Of a stretch of 64,000 bases of DNA, positions 1-7,698 are shown piece by piece (position 1 is the first letter of the stretch; the number at the start of each line of letters is the position of its first letter). The notes beneath the pieces were generated by a model. It saw only the letters and a list, made by a program, of their open reading frames with translations, was not told the origin of the DNA and made no database searches. Position numbers and translations under genes: made by a program. Origin of the DNA: an uncultured Christensenella sp. (lineage in GTDB: Bacteria; Bacillota; Clostridia; Christensenellales; Borkfalkiaceae); NCBI GenBank assembly GCA_910579705.1, contig CAJTUI010000003.1, positions 62,001 to 126,000 on the forward strand, in the 5' to 3' direction.

Positions 1-2950
1 TCCTGATTTTTGATTATCGCGTCCGCCTGTAAATACGCCGCTTTTACAAGCTCAACAAGCTCTACGAGGTCGAGATACTCGCCCTCGGGCGCGGAAACTT
101 CGCCGTCGTCGCCGCAGAGCGAAAGCGTAAGCCCGAGCCCCGGCATTTCGCCGCCGAGCACGGCCGCGCCGCGACCGTCGATACCCAGACGGAGCGTTAC
201 TTCGCCGAGCCGTATCCCACCGAGGTCAACGCCCAACGCGCCGAGAATTTCGTCCGCGTCGATTACGATTTTAATATCTTCCGCGTCAGCTTTGAGCTGT
301 TTTAAAATGCTTGCGTAGTCCAGCGAGGTCAGCAGACCGATTATATCCGAAACTTTGTCGGCCTCTTCCGCGTCCGCCGCATTGCCGTCGGCCGAGGTTA
401 TGAGATTGATAAGCTCCTCGACCGAGGTTTTCAGATCCTTTATATCGCAGGTAACGCGCGCGCCGAGCGGCTTGCCGTTCACCGTATCGATGCTGAGATA
501 AATTACGCCGTAATCGCCGTTTGCGAGATTGATATTATAGTAAATGCTCAGCTCTACGCAAAGTCCGCCGTATCCCGCCGTAACGGGCAGAGAAACGGAA
601 ATTTGCGAGAAGTCGTCGTTAGTCTTTAACAATGCGGCCGCGTTTAAAGTCAGGCCGTTGAGATATTTGATATCGGTTGTGCCGTCGAGATTGATTTCCA
701 GTCTGTAAGCCGCGCTTTCAAGCAAGTTGTTTACGCCGTTGATATACGCGGCAAGGTCTGCATATCCGTCCTTGTCTGGCGCGGAAACTTCGCCGTCGCC
801 GCCGCAAACCGACAGCGCAAGGCCGAGAGATTGCAGACTTCCGCTCAGCGCCGCCCTGCCCTGACCGTCAAGGCCGAGCGAGAGCGCGACCGTTCCCAAG
901 CTTACTCCGCCGAGGTCCACGCCCAGCGCGGCGAGAATTTCGTCCGCATTAATCGCAAGCCCGAACCCGTCCGCGTCCGCTTTAAGCTTTTCGATTATCG
1001 CGGCGAAGTCAAGGTTTAAAACTTTATCGACAACGTCCGCGACGGTATCGCGCTGAACGGCATATGCCGCCGCGCCGCCCGCGGGCGCAAACTTGTTTAT
1101 AAGCGTTTTTACCGCGTTTACAACTTCGTCTATGTCGCAGTAAATTTTTGCGGATACGCACTGTTTTTCGCCGTTGAACGCAAGCTCGTCGAGGTCGAGA
1201 TAAACTTCGCCGTAGCCGCCGTTACCGAGGTTTACCGTATAGTAAACGGAAAGGCCGATATAGAGATTGTCGTAAGTTACGCTCAACGGTAAATTTACCT
1301 GTACGTCTTTGAAATCTTCGCCGAGGCTGACGCTCGCCGTAGCGTTCAGCACAAGCCCCTTTATGTATGGTATGCTCTCGCAACTGCCGTCAAGCGCAAT
1401 ATCCACTTCGAAGGATTCGCTTTCGAGAAGTTGGGTTACGCCGTCAATGTATTGGGCAAGGTCGGCGTACTCGTTCTTGTCGGGAACGGTGATTTCGTCC
1501 GCGCTGCCGCTCACGCACAGCGTAAGGCCGAGTTCGGGAACGGCTCCGTCGAGCACGAGAACTCCGTCGCCGTCAAGCCCGAGGCCGAGGTTTACAATAC
1601 CCAGACTTGTTCCGCCGAGGTCGACGCCCAGCGCCGCGACAATCTCGTCCGCGTCGACGGAGAGCGAAATTTTCTCGCCGTCGGCTTTGAGCTCTTCTAT
1701 GATTTCCGCATAGTCGAGGCCGAGAACGACTCCGACAATATCGGCGACCGAGTCGCGCTGGCTTGCGTACGCGGCCGCGCTCTGTGCGGGGCTGAATTTG
1801 TTGATAAGGTTTTTGACCGCCCCGACAACTTCGTCTATATCGCAATAAATCTTTGCGGACGCGTCAATTTCCCTGCCGCTGTATGTAAGGCCGTATACGT
1901 TGAGATACACTTCGCCGTATCCGCCGTTATCGAGGTTCACGGTGTAATAAGCACTAAGCCTTACGGAAAGATTGCCGTAGGTCGCCTCCAAGGGCACGCT
2001 TACCTCTATATTCTTGAAGTCGTGGCCGAGCCGCAAGCGCGCGTCCGCCGAAAGGCTTAAAGGTTTGAGATACTCAACGCCGCTTGCCGAGCCGTCGAGC
2101 GAGATATTTACCGAATAGCTGTTCGATTTAAGAAGTGCGGTCACGCCGTTTATGTACGCGGTTACGTCCGCAAACTTCGTTTTGTCGGGAACGGCCGCGG
2201 GCGCGCCGCCCGCCTCCACGCCGACGCTGAGGCCGAGCGCGGGCAACTCGCCTTCGAGCGAGGCAACGCCCTCCGCGAGAGCCACGCCGAGTTTTACTTT
2301 ACCGAAAGCAATCCCCGTATCGATACCGAGCAATGTTAAAATTTCGTCCGCGTCGATTGTAACGCCGAGATAGTTCTCGTTGGCTTTGAGGTCGGTTATA
2401 ATCGCGCCGAAGTTAAGCCCGATTACCGCATTGACAACGTCCGCGACCGTGCGCTCCTCTTCCGCGCCGTAAAGCGCAACCGAGGAATGTTCCCCGCCGT
2501 TGAAGAATGCGAGCAGGCGCTTAACCGCGTCCGTTACTTCGTCTATATTGCAGTAAACTTTCGCGTCCACCGCTTTACCGCAGATTTCGGTGATATGCAG
2601 ATACACGTCGCCGTAGCCGCCCGTCGCGAAGTCCGCGCGGTAGTACGCGTTGAGCTTTACCGAAAGTCCGTTATACGAAACCTCCGCGGGCAGGCTTACG
2701 GACAGCTGTTTTCTGCCGTCCCTGAAATCGAGCGCCGCCTGAGCGGTTGCATTTAATTTAAGTCCTTTTATGTAATCTATGCTTTCGCAGCTGCCGTCAA
2801 GCGCTATGCTTATCGAATACGATTCGCTGTCCAAAAGCGCCGCGACGCCGTTTATGAAGTCGGCAAGGTCCGCGGGGGTGTCCGAGGGATTGCGCGAAAT
2901 TGTTTCGCCCTTGTTGTCGGGAACCACCGTTCCGCTCACTTTTATCGCCT
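1..2950 (-). repeat. In-frame tandem repeats of about 235 codons
   Basis: The same protein landmark (PDKxxYADL, read on the minus strand) recurs around 2914, 2182, 1477, 772 and 90, so the spacings are about 732, 705, 705 and 690 nt, all multiples of three. Nucleotide identity between copies is visible in short blocks (for example GCGGAAACTTCGCCGTCG at 91 and 781) but copies have diverged, so the duplications are old or under diversifying change. The array runs off the window. Confidence 0.85.
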
Positions 2951-4490
2951 GAGAGTTGTAGGAAACCGAATTGAGATACAGGCTGTCGAAAGTGTAGCCG
3001 CCGCCGTTTTCGTCCTCGTAACGGTTAAAATAAATCTGAACGTTGAGCCCTACGCCGAGGCCGAGAAGATTGTCGGATTTGAGTTTTACGCAGGCCGAAC
3101 TGCCGTTGAACGTGGTTTCGAGCGAGTTTAAAAGTCCGCTTAAATCCAGTCCGCCCGCGCCCTCTTCGTCGCCGGTCAGCGCGAACGCCAGAGTCTGCGC
3201 GTCAAGTTTGCCCGTAAACCCGTTTACCCAATCGGTAATTTTACCGACTGCCGCGGAAACGCCGCTAAGGCCCGCTTTAAGCGCAAAGTCCTCTCCGTAA
3301 TATACGTTTATGCCGCCGTTTCTGAATTCTCCGTAAAGCTCCTGTCCGTAGCCGTCGCGCCCTATCTGGAAACGCACGTCCAGAGAGCCGAGTACGTCGC
3401 CCATATCGCCGAGCTTTGCATAGAGCTTGCCCGAGTAGTCGTTGTCGCCGAGGGTGAGATATATATCGAACTGCTGGCCTTTGCCGTTAGGGTCAACTAC
3501 GCCGCTGAAACCGTTGCCGAGCAGTTCCAAAATATCGGGGTTTTCCTCGCTTTCGCCGCCGCCGAGCGAAGTGCCGACGTACTTCTCGAAATATTTACCG
3601 TAATATCCGAAGTGCGCGTTATCGAAATCGTTCTCGCCGTACGCGAACTCGGTCGTCGTCTTGGACGAGCTGTTCATCTTCATACCGCCGAGCGCGCCGG
3701 GGGCGATAACCGCGCTCTCCTCGCAGTACGACCTGATAATCGTCCAGTTTGCGTCGAACGTGAAAGTTATCTCTATTTTGTCGAACTCGGGATAGCTTTT
3801 AAGCCCGCCCCTCGTCTTCATTCCGTACTTATACCAGCCGGCGGCGCCCTCGTTGAGATAAAGTTTCTGGGAATAAGTCCCGTCCTTGTTGTCGACAACG
3901 CTGTCCGCGCGGATTATCGTGTCATCGTTTATGATATATACCGAAAGCTCGGTCGCGAACTCGCCGTACTTGACAAGGTGCGCGTCCTTGTCGTAATAAG
4001 ACGGCTGGTCCTCGCTCCACTTAACGTCCGTGGGAACGCTGTTTTTGGCGGGTTTGGAACCCGAGCGCACGTACGCCTCTTCACCGTCCACGTAACAGCT
4101 CTGCGAAGAGGACTTGATAAGCGCGGAATACGACAGGTCGGAGCTGACCATAACGTCGTGCCCGAGCCCGCTTACCTCCGCTGTTTTGAAATCCTTCCAG
4201 GTCTGGGTGACCTGCTCGTAACCCGTGGACTTTGTGGAGTTCTTAGCGTACGAATGATAAAAGGAACGGCCGTCAAGCACGGTCGCCATATACGAAACGT
4301 TTTCAAGCGCGGTATGTTCGGTGGGTTTGGAACCGTCCGTGGGCAGCTCTCCCCTTACCGTAGTTCCCAGATCGGGAGTTTCGACGGGCGTGTTGCTCCT
4401 TGCCGAGCACGCGGTAACCCCGCACGCCAGACAGACCGCACATATTATTACAAGCAGTGAAACCGCTATTTTACGAACGCATTTTTTCAT
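1..4490 (-). CDS. Large repeat-containing lipoprotein, 3' end beyond the window
   Basis: About 1,496 residues are visible and the frame is still open at position 1. The N-terminus is a lipoprotein signal: basic KK and R, a hydrophobic stretch, then VTAC with Cys28 as the probable lipidated residue, so the protein should be anchored outside the membrane. Residues about 30-480 are a unique region without a fold I recognise. From about residue 500 the protein is built of roughly 235-residue units, each with a YADLxxYINGV-like opening, a basic-poor beta-rich segment, a CDIDEVVxAVK segment, and a VDADEILxALGVDLGG segment. The ATG follows AAAGGAT, and a consensus promoter lies just upstream. I recognise no family; the repeats look like an extracellular stalk or binding array. 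Divergent from the MinD-like gene. Confidence 0.85.
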   Translation of the reverse strand, partial: MKKCVRKIAVSLLVIICAVCLACGVTACSARSNTPVETPDLGTTVRGELPTDGSKPTEHTALENVSYMATVLDGRSFYHSYAKNSTKSTGYEQVTQTWKDFKTAEVSGLGHDVMVSSDLSYSALIKSSSQSCYVDGEEAYVRSGSKPAKNSVPTDVKWSEDQPSYYDKDAHLVKYGEFATELSVYIINDDTIIRADSVVDNKDGTYSQKLYLNEGAAGWYKYGMKTRGGLKSYPEFDKIEITFTFDANWTIIRSYCEESAVIAPGALGGMKMNSSSKTTTEFAYGENDFDNAHFGYYGKYFEKYVGTSLGGGESEENPDILELLGNGFSGVVDPNGKGQQFDIYLTLGDNDYSGKLYAKLGDMGDVLGSLDVRFQIGRDGYGQELYGEFRNGGINVYYGEDFALKAGLSGVSAAVGKITDWVNGFTGKLDAQTLAFALTGDEEGAGGLDLSGLLNSLETTFNGSSACVKLKSDNLLGLGVGLNVQIYFNRYEDENGGGYTFDSLYLNSVSYNSQAIKVSGTVVPDNKGETISRNPSDTPADLADFINGVAALLDSESYSISIALDGSCESIDYIKGLKLNATAQAALDFRDGRKQLSVSLPAEVSYNGLSVKLNAYYRADFATGGYGDVYLHITEICGKAVDAKVYCNIDEVTDAVKRLLAFFNGGEHSSVALYGAEEERTVADVVNAVIGLNFGAIITDLKANENYLGVTIDADEILTLLGIDTGIAFGKVKLGVALAEGVASLEGELPALGLSVGVEAGGAPAAVPDKTKFADVTAYINGVTALLKSNSYSVNISLDGSASGVEYLKPLSLSADARLRLGHDFKNIEVSVPLEATYGNLSVRLSAYYTVNLDNGGYGEVYLNVYGLTYSGREIDASAKIYCDIDEVVGAVKNLINKFSPAQSAAAYASQRDSVADIVGVVLGLDYAEIIEELKADGEKISLSVDADEIVAALGVDLGGTSLGIVNLGLGLDGDGVLVLDGAVPELGLTLCVSGSADEITVPDKNEYADLAQYIDGVTQLLESESFEVDIALDGSCESIPYIKGLVLNATASVSLGEDFKDVQVNLPLSVTYDNLYIGLSVYYTVNLGNGGYGEVYLDLDELAFNGEKQCVSAKIYCDIDEVVNAVKTLINKFAPAGGAAAYAVQRDTVADVVDKVLNLDFAAIIEKLKADADGFGLAINADEILAALGVDLGGVSLGTVALSLGLDGQGRAALSGSLQSLGLALSVCGGDGEVSAPDKDGYADLAAYINGVNNLLESAAYRLEINLDGTTDIKYLNGLTLNAAALLKTNDDFSQISVSLPVTAGYGGLCVELSIYYNINLANGDYGVIYLSIDTVNGKPLGARVTCDIKDLKTSVEELINLITSADGNAADAEEADKVSDIIGLLTSLDYASILKQLKADAEDIKIVIDADEILGALGVDLGGIRLGEVTLRLGIDGRGAAVLGGEMPGLGLTLSLCGDDGEVSAPEGEYLDLVELVELVKAAYLQADAIIKNQ

Positions 4491-4523
4491 AGAATTATCC
4501 TTTTATCACACTGTGACGTTGCC

Positions 4524-4552
4524 ATTATAAGATATTTTATTACGGGTGTCAA
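4524..4552 (-). promoter_or_regulatory. Promoter of the repeat lipoprotein
   Basis: Minus strand TTGACA (4552-4547), 17-nt spacer, TATAAT (4529-4524): a full consensus housekeeping promoter. An 11-bp palindrome TCACAGTGTGA (4516-4506) covers the expected transcription start, a possible repressor site. Confidence 0.85.
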
Positions 4553-4567
4553 ACGAATTTAACCGTT

Positions 4568-4587
4568 TGTAATAAAAAAATATTACA
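4568..4587. promoter_or_regulatory. Inverted repeat between the lipoprotein and MinD-like genes
   Basis: TGTAATA, six A, TATTACA: perfect 7-bp arms upstream of both divergent genes. Possible operator; the protein that would bind is unknown. Confidence 0.4.
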
Positions 4588-4675
4588 TTCGGTTTGAAAA
4601 AAAATGATAAATCGACAAAAATTCTTAAAACACGCGCTTTGACTATATATATAATTGAGCCGAAGAGGAGATTTT

Positions 4676-5407
4676 ATGGCAAGAAAAATTTATATGACAA
4701 ATCTGAAAGGCGGCACGGGTGTGACAACCTGTTGCGTGGGGCTTGGTTTTGCGCTTGCGGAACTGGGCGAAAGGACGCTTGTGGTAGACGGCGACTCAAT
4801 CAGCGGCGGCGCGCTTCAAACGGGCGGTTGCGCAAATATGCAGGTGTACACGCTTGCCGATTACGAAAAAGGCGCCTGCCGCGCGAAACAGACGCTTGTG
4901 GCGCACCCGAAAATATCCAACCTTTCGTTTATGCCCTCGCTCGGGCTGGAAGACGCGACAGCCGCCGAACGCGCCGTCGAAGAGGTGGACGGGCTTTTCG
5001 ACTACATTCTTCTGGACAAGACCGCGCGCGCGACGAGCGACTGCGCGATTATAGTGACGGAGCCGTACGTACCGTCGATAAAGAGCGCGGACTGCTGCAA
5101 AGCGATACTGTCCGACGGCGGCATAAAGGACATAGGCCTTATAGTAAACAAGCTGAACGGCGGCCAGATACTGAGCGGCGAGGTAATGACCGCGCAGGAA
5201 ATAGCCTCCGTATTGCGCCTGCCGCTGAAGGCGGTTATCCCCGAGGATTTGTCCCTGCCCGTGGGGAAATGGAAAAAATCTACAATGCGCGCGTTCCGCG
5301 TGGCGGCCGATATGACGACCGGCAAGCGCGAGGGAATTTGCAACGTTTTGAAGTCGTACTTCGGGCTTAACGGATTTATCAAACGCAAAGTGAGGGAAAG
5401 ATTATGA
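4676..5407 (+). CDS. MinD/ParA-like protein lacking the P-loop lysine
   Basis: 243 residues of the MinD/ParA deviant Walker A superfamily. The start ATG has AGGAG five bases upstream; a TTG 21 bases earlier is in frame but has no site. Alignment by eye to E. coli MinD is colinear: signature Lys11 (KGG) is present, Asp38 and Asp40 of the DxD region are present, and Asp114 sits in the switch II strand (YILLDK). Two changes are striking: the P-loop reads KGGTGVTT, so the lysine equivalent to MinD Lys16 is Val16, and the DxPAG loop is replaced by DKTAR. There is no clear C-terminal amphipathic helix, though the tail is basic. ATP may bind but hydrolysis is doubtful. The stop overlaps the next start (ATGA), so the pair is translationally coupled as minD-minE often is. 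Could also be an orphan ParA-like scaffold. Confidence 0.8.
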   Translation: MARKIYMTNLKGGTGVTTCCVGLGFALAELGERTLVVDGDSISGGALQTGGCANMQVYTLADYEKGACRAKQTLVAHPKISNLSFMPSLGLEDATAAERAVEEVDGLFDYILLDKTARATSDCAIIVTEPYVPSIKSADCCKAILSDGGIKDIGLIVNKLNGGQILSGEVMTAQEIASVLRLPLKAVIPEDLSLPVGKWKKSTMRAFRVAADMTTGKREGICNVLKSYFGLNGFIKRKVRERL

Positions 5408-5619
5408 CAGTCGGAGTAAACAGGATTTTATCGCTCGACCGCGACGATATGACGGACTTGGAGCGGGAGCTTTTCCTTAAAGATTTAAAGCGCGTCGCCG
5501 ACGAGTATTTCGAAACCAACGGCGAAACCACTCTGGAAGTCACGCGCGCCGACGAGGGCTTTCTCGTCTGCGTGCTGTTCACCGCAAGACGTATAAAGAG
5601 CGTAAAAAAACCGCAGTAA
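5404..5619 (+). CDS. Small MinE-like protein
   Basis: 71 residues, start overlapping the stop of the MinD-like gene by four bases. Residues 20-60 (LKRVADEYFETNG, then TTLEVTRADEGFLVCVLF) follow the pattern of the MinE topological specificity domain, a helix followed by two beta strands ending in a hydrophobic pair. The classic N-terminal membrane-targeting and MinD-activating segment of MinE is not evident. Assignment rests on position, size and this weak pattern, so it is tentative. If true it would be the partner that drives MinD off the membrane; with a MinD that lacks the catalytic lysine, that role is questionable. Confidence 0.5.
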   Translation: MTVGVNRILSLDRDDMTDLERELFLKDLKRVADEYFETNGETTLEVTRADEGFLVCVLFTARRIKSVKKPQ

Positions 5620-5642
5620 GCAGCTCGCTTACCGCGGTTTTT
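5606..5642. terminator. Bidirectional terminator
   Basis: Stem AAAAACCGC plus GTAAGC, loop AGCTC, GCTTAC plus GCGGTTTTT, with one mismatched position. It overlaps the end of the MinE-like gene and serves both it and the convergent S41 protease gene. Confidence 0.85.
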
Positions 5643-5643
5643 A

Positions 5644-6984
5644 CTATCTCGATTTTATGATTTCCGCAACGGCTCTCAGCTCGCCGTCGTCCCTTGTGTG
5701 CTGCCACTCAGCTTTAACGATCGTGCAACCGTCCTCCTCCGTCACTCCCCTGTCGTGGATACAGGTCTTGCCGTCGGGCCAGTATATCTGCGCGGTGGTA
5801 AGCTTCAACGCCTCTTTCGTCGAGTTGTTGATAAACGTGGACTGCATAATGCCCTTGCCGAAAGTCTGCCGCGTCTTTACCTCCTGCCCCGTGGATTTGA
5901 GCCAGTCTGTATATTCGTCCGAATAGTCCGAAAGAAAAATATTTTCGTAGTCGAGCACGCCGTAACAGACAAGCGCGCCGATAAGCGCCTCGGACGCGCT
6001 GGCCGTGCCGGAGTTTGCAAGCACGTAAATTTCGGTGTCGGCGGGAATGCGGTATTCGCGCTCTACCTCCGCGCAATAGTATTTCTCCTGCCCGCCGCGC
6101 TTGTCGCGGGCGAGCATTGCAAGCTTTTTCCCTCCGCCCGAAAACGCGCCCGCTATGTCCTGCATAACGCTTACGTAACCGCCGCCGTTGGAGCGCAAAT
6201 CGAGTATGAGCGACTTGCATTGCATTGCGTTGAACTTTTCGACAAGCACGTAAAACTCGCGCGGGGCCGTGCCGTAGAACTGGGAAAGTTTCATATACGC
6301 CGCGCCTTCGGGAAGGAAGGACATCTTACCCTGCGCGTCCTCGTACAGCGCAAGCCCGCCCGTTTCCGCGTCGCCGAAACGCCAGCTTGTGCTCGCCGTG
6401 CTCATAGCAACGTAGCTCGCCGTGTACTCCGACTTTGACATTGAATACTCCGTTCCTTCAATCGAAGTAAACGTAAGTTCCCGTCCGTCCGAAACGGAAT
6501 TTATGAGGTCGGAAAAGTTTTTCGCGCTAGTAAAATCAACCTGCTCTCCGCCCTCGGCGCGCCCTCTTTCAAGCCAGTCGCCGGCGCGTAACCCGCTTAT
6601 ATATGCGGGCGAATTGCCTACGACAGAGCTTACGTACACGCCCTTTCCATCAACGAAAGCATAGCTTACGCCCAGCCCGCTCTTCGCGCCGGAGTTGCTT
6701 TTAAGTATGCTTTCGTACTCGGCCGCGGTGTAATACTCGGAGTATCTGTCGAGGTATTTGTCCGCGATTTCTTTAAGACTGCCGGACGTAAAATCGCCGT
6801 CCGTGTCGCCGAAATAATAGTACTTGTCAATCGTCTTTGTAAACCACTCGTACGACGAAAGCCCCGCGCCCTGCGTGAGCTTGCGCACAAAAAATCCCGC
6901 GGTGAAGGACGACGCAGCGAGAATGAGAATAAGCAGTACGACGGTAATTTTTTTTAATACGTTTTCTTTCAATTGATACCTCAT
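5644..6984 (-). CDS. S41 family C-terminal processing protease
   Basis: 446 residues. An N-terminal transmembrane segment (about residues 12-32) anchors an extracellular protein. Next come the S41 N-terminal helices, a PDZ domain (about 100-180, GLGVSYAF and SPAYISGLRAGDWL), and the tail-specific protease core: substrate loop LDLRSNGGGY (261-270), catalytic Ser329 in GTASASEAL, and Lys377 in FGKGIMQ. The Ser-Lys distance is 48 residues, longer than the roughly 25 usual in CtpA/Prc, because of an acidic and aromatic insert around 345-372. Such proteases cleave exported proteins, often in cell-wall or sporulation control. The ATG overlaps the stop of the upstream regulator (ATGA), so the two are one transcript. 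Confidence 0.92.
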   Translation of the reverse strand: MRYQLKENVLKKITVVLLILILAASSFTAGFFVRKLTQGAGLSSYEWFTKTIDKYYYFGDTDGDFTSGSLKEIADKYLDRYSEYYTAAEYESILKSNSGAKSGLGVSYAFVDGKGVYVSSVVGNSPAYISGLRAGDWLERGRAEGGEQVDFTSAKNFSDLINSVSDGRELTFTSIEGTEYSMSKSEYTASYVAMSTASTSWRFGDAETGGLALYEDAQGKMSFLPEGAAYMKLSQFYGTAPREFYVLVEKFNAMQCKSLILDLRSNGGGYVSVMQDIAGAFSGGGKKLAMLARDKRGGQEKYYCAEVEREYRIPADTEIYVLANSGTASASEALIGALVCYGVLDYENIFLSDYSDEYTDWLKSTGQEVKTRQTFGKGIMQSTFINNSTKEALKLTTAQIYWPDGKTCIHDRGVTEEDGCTIVKAEWQHTRDDGELRAVAEIIKSR

Positions 6985-7388
6985 TTGGATTTGTATAAAA
7001 GTCGCAGAATTTCAAAGGTGACGGCCATATCGAAGACGCGTATGTCCAGCCCCGTTACGTTCTGGATTTTATTCAGGCGGTAAATCAAGGTGTTGCGGTG
7101 CATATACAGTCTGCGCGAAGTTTCGGACACGTTCATACCGTATCTTAAAAATCCCGCCGCCGTGTACATAATGCTCTCGTCCTCGAAAATCTTTGCGAAA
7201 TTTTTCATATCGTAGCCCGCGATAAGTCTTTCGCGCTGGGCTTTGGACAGCTGAGAAAGCAGGTCCGAAAGGGCTATATTTTGCGGTAAAAAGTGCGTTC
7301 GTTGCGGCATATTCCCGCCCCAATCGACATTTTCGGTCAAATTTTGCGCGCGCTTGTTTTCCCCGTTCGCGCCGTCGTTTGCATTCAT
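6981..7388 (-). CDS. Short CdaR/PucR-type DNA-binding regulator
   Basis: 135 residues from an ATG preceded by GGAGAG seven bases upstream; an in-frame ATG 57 bases earlier lacks a site. The C-terminal half is the helix-turn-helix found at the end of CdaR/PucR regulators: NVSETSRRLYMHRNTLIYRL, followed by IQNVTGLDIR and a closing helix. The usual N-terminal sensing and GAF-like domains are absent; instead there is a polar Asn-rich N-terminus and one helical region. The gene is first in a two-gene operon with the S41 protease, suggesting it controls that operon or acts with the protease. Confidence 0.8.
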   Translation of the reverse strand: MNANDGANGENKRAQNLTENVDWGGNMPQRTHFLPQNIALSDLLSQLSKAQRERLIAGYDMKNFAKIFEDESIMYTAAGFLRYGMNVSETSRRLYMHRNTLIYRLNKIQNVTGLDIRVFDMAVTFEILRLLYKSK

Positions 7389-7433
7389 AGATATCTCTCC
7401 TTTTAAAGCGCCGAAAACGCGCCGTACGCCGTT

Positions 7434-7462
7434 ATTATAACGCAAAAAAAGTCGATTTGCAA
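7434..7462 (-). promoter_or_regulatory. Promoter of the regulator-S41 protease operon
   Basis: Minus strand TTGCAA (7462-7457), 17-nt spacer, TATAAT (7439-7434). Confidence 0.75.
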
Positions 7463-7590
7463 TATATTTTAATATATTATCGCGGCAGGGTATAAATACC
7501 CGCGGCGGGAGTAAAATATTAAAAAAGGCTTGTACGCTTTTGATTATACGGCAAATATTACCTGTTTAAACAAATTTTTTCAATTATTCC

Positions 7591-7619
7591 TTGACATAGT
7601 TATTAATTTGTAATAGAAT
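7591..7619 (+). promoter_or_regulatory. Promoter of the polytopic membrane protein gene
   Basis: TTGACA (7591-7596), 17-nt spacer, TAGAAT (7614-7619), leaving a leader of about 70 nt. The rest of 7463-7698 is AT-rich and shows nothing else I can name. Confidence 0.8.
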
Positions 7620-7698
7620 ATTAATATTCAACAAAACCATTACCCGCCGCATATGCGCGTGCGAATTGAATTTTCAGCGGATTATCAGGAGACTTTTA

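Noticed and set aside
3612..4460. 282-codon plus-strand frame opposite the lipoprotein
   Set aside because: The minus-strand reading has a promoter, signal peptide and protein repeats; the plus frame has none.
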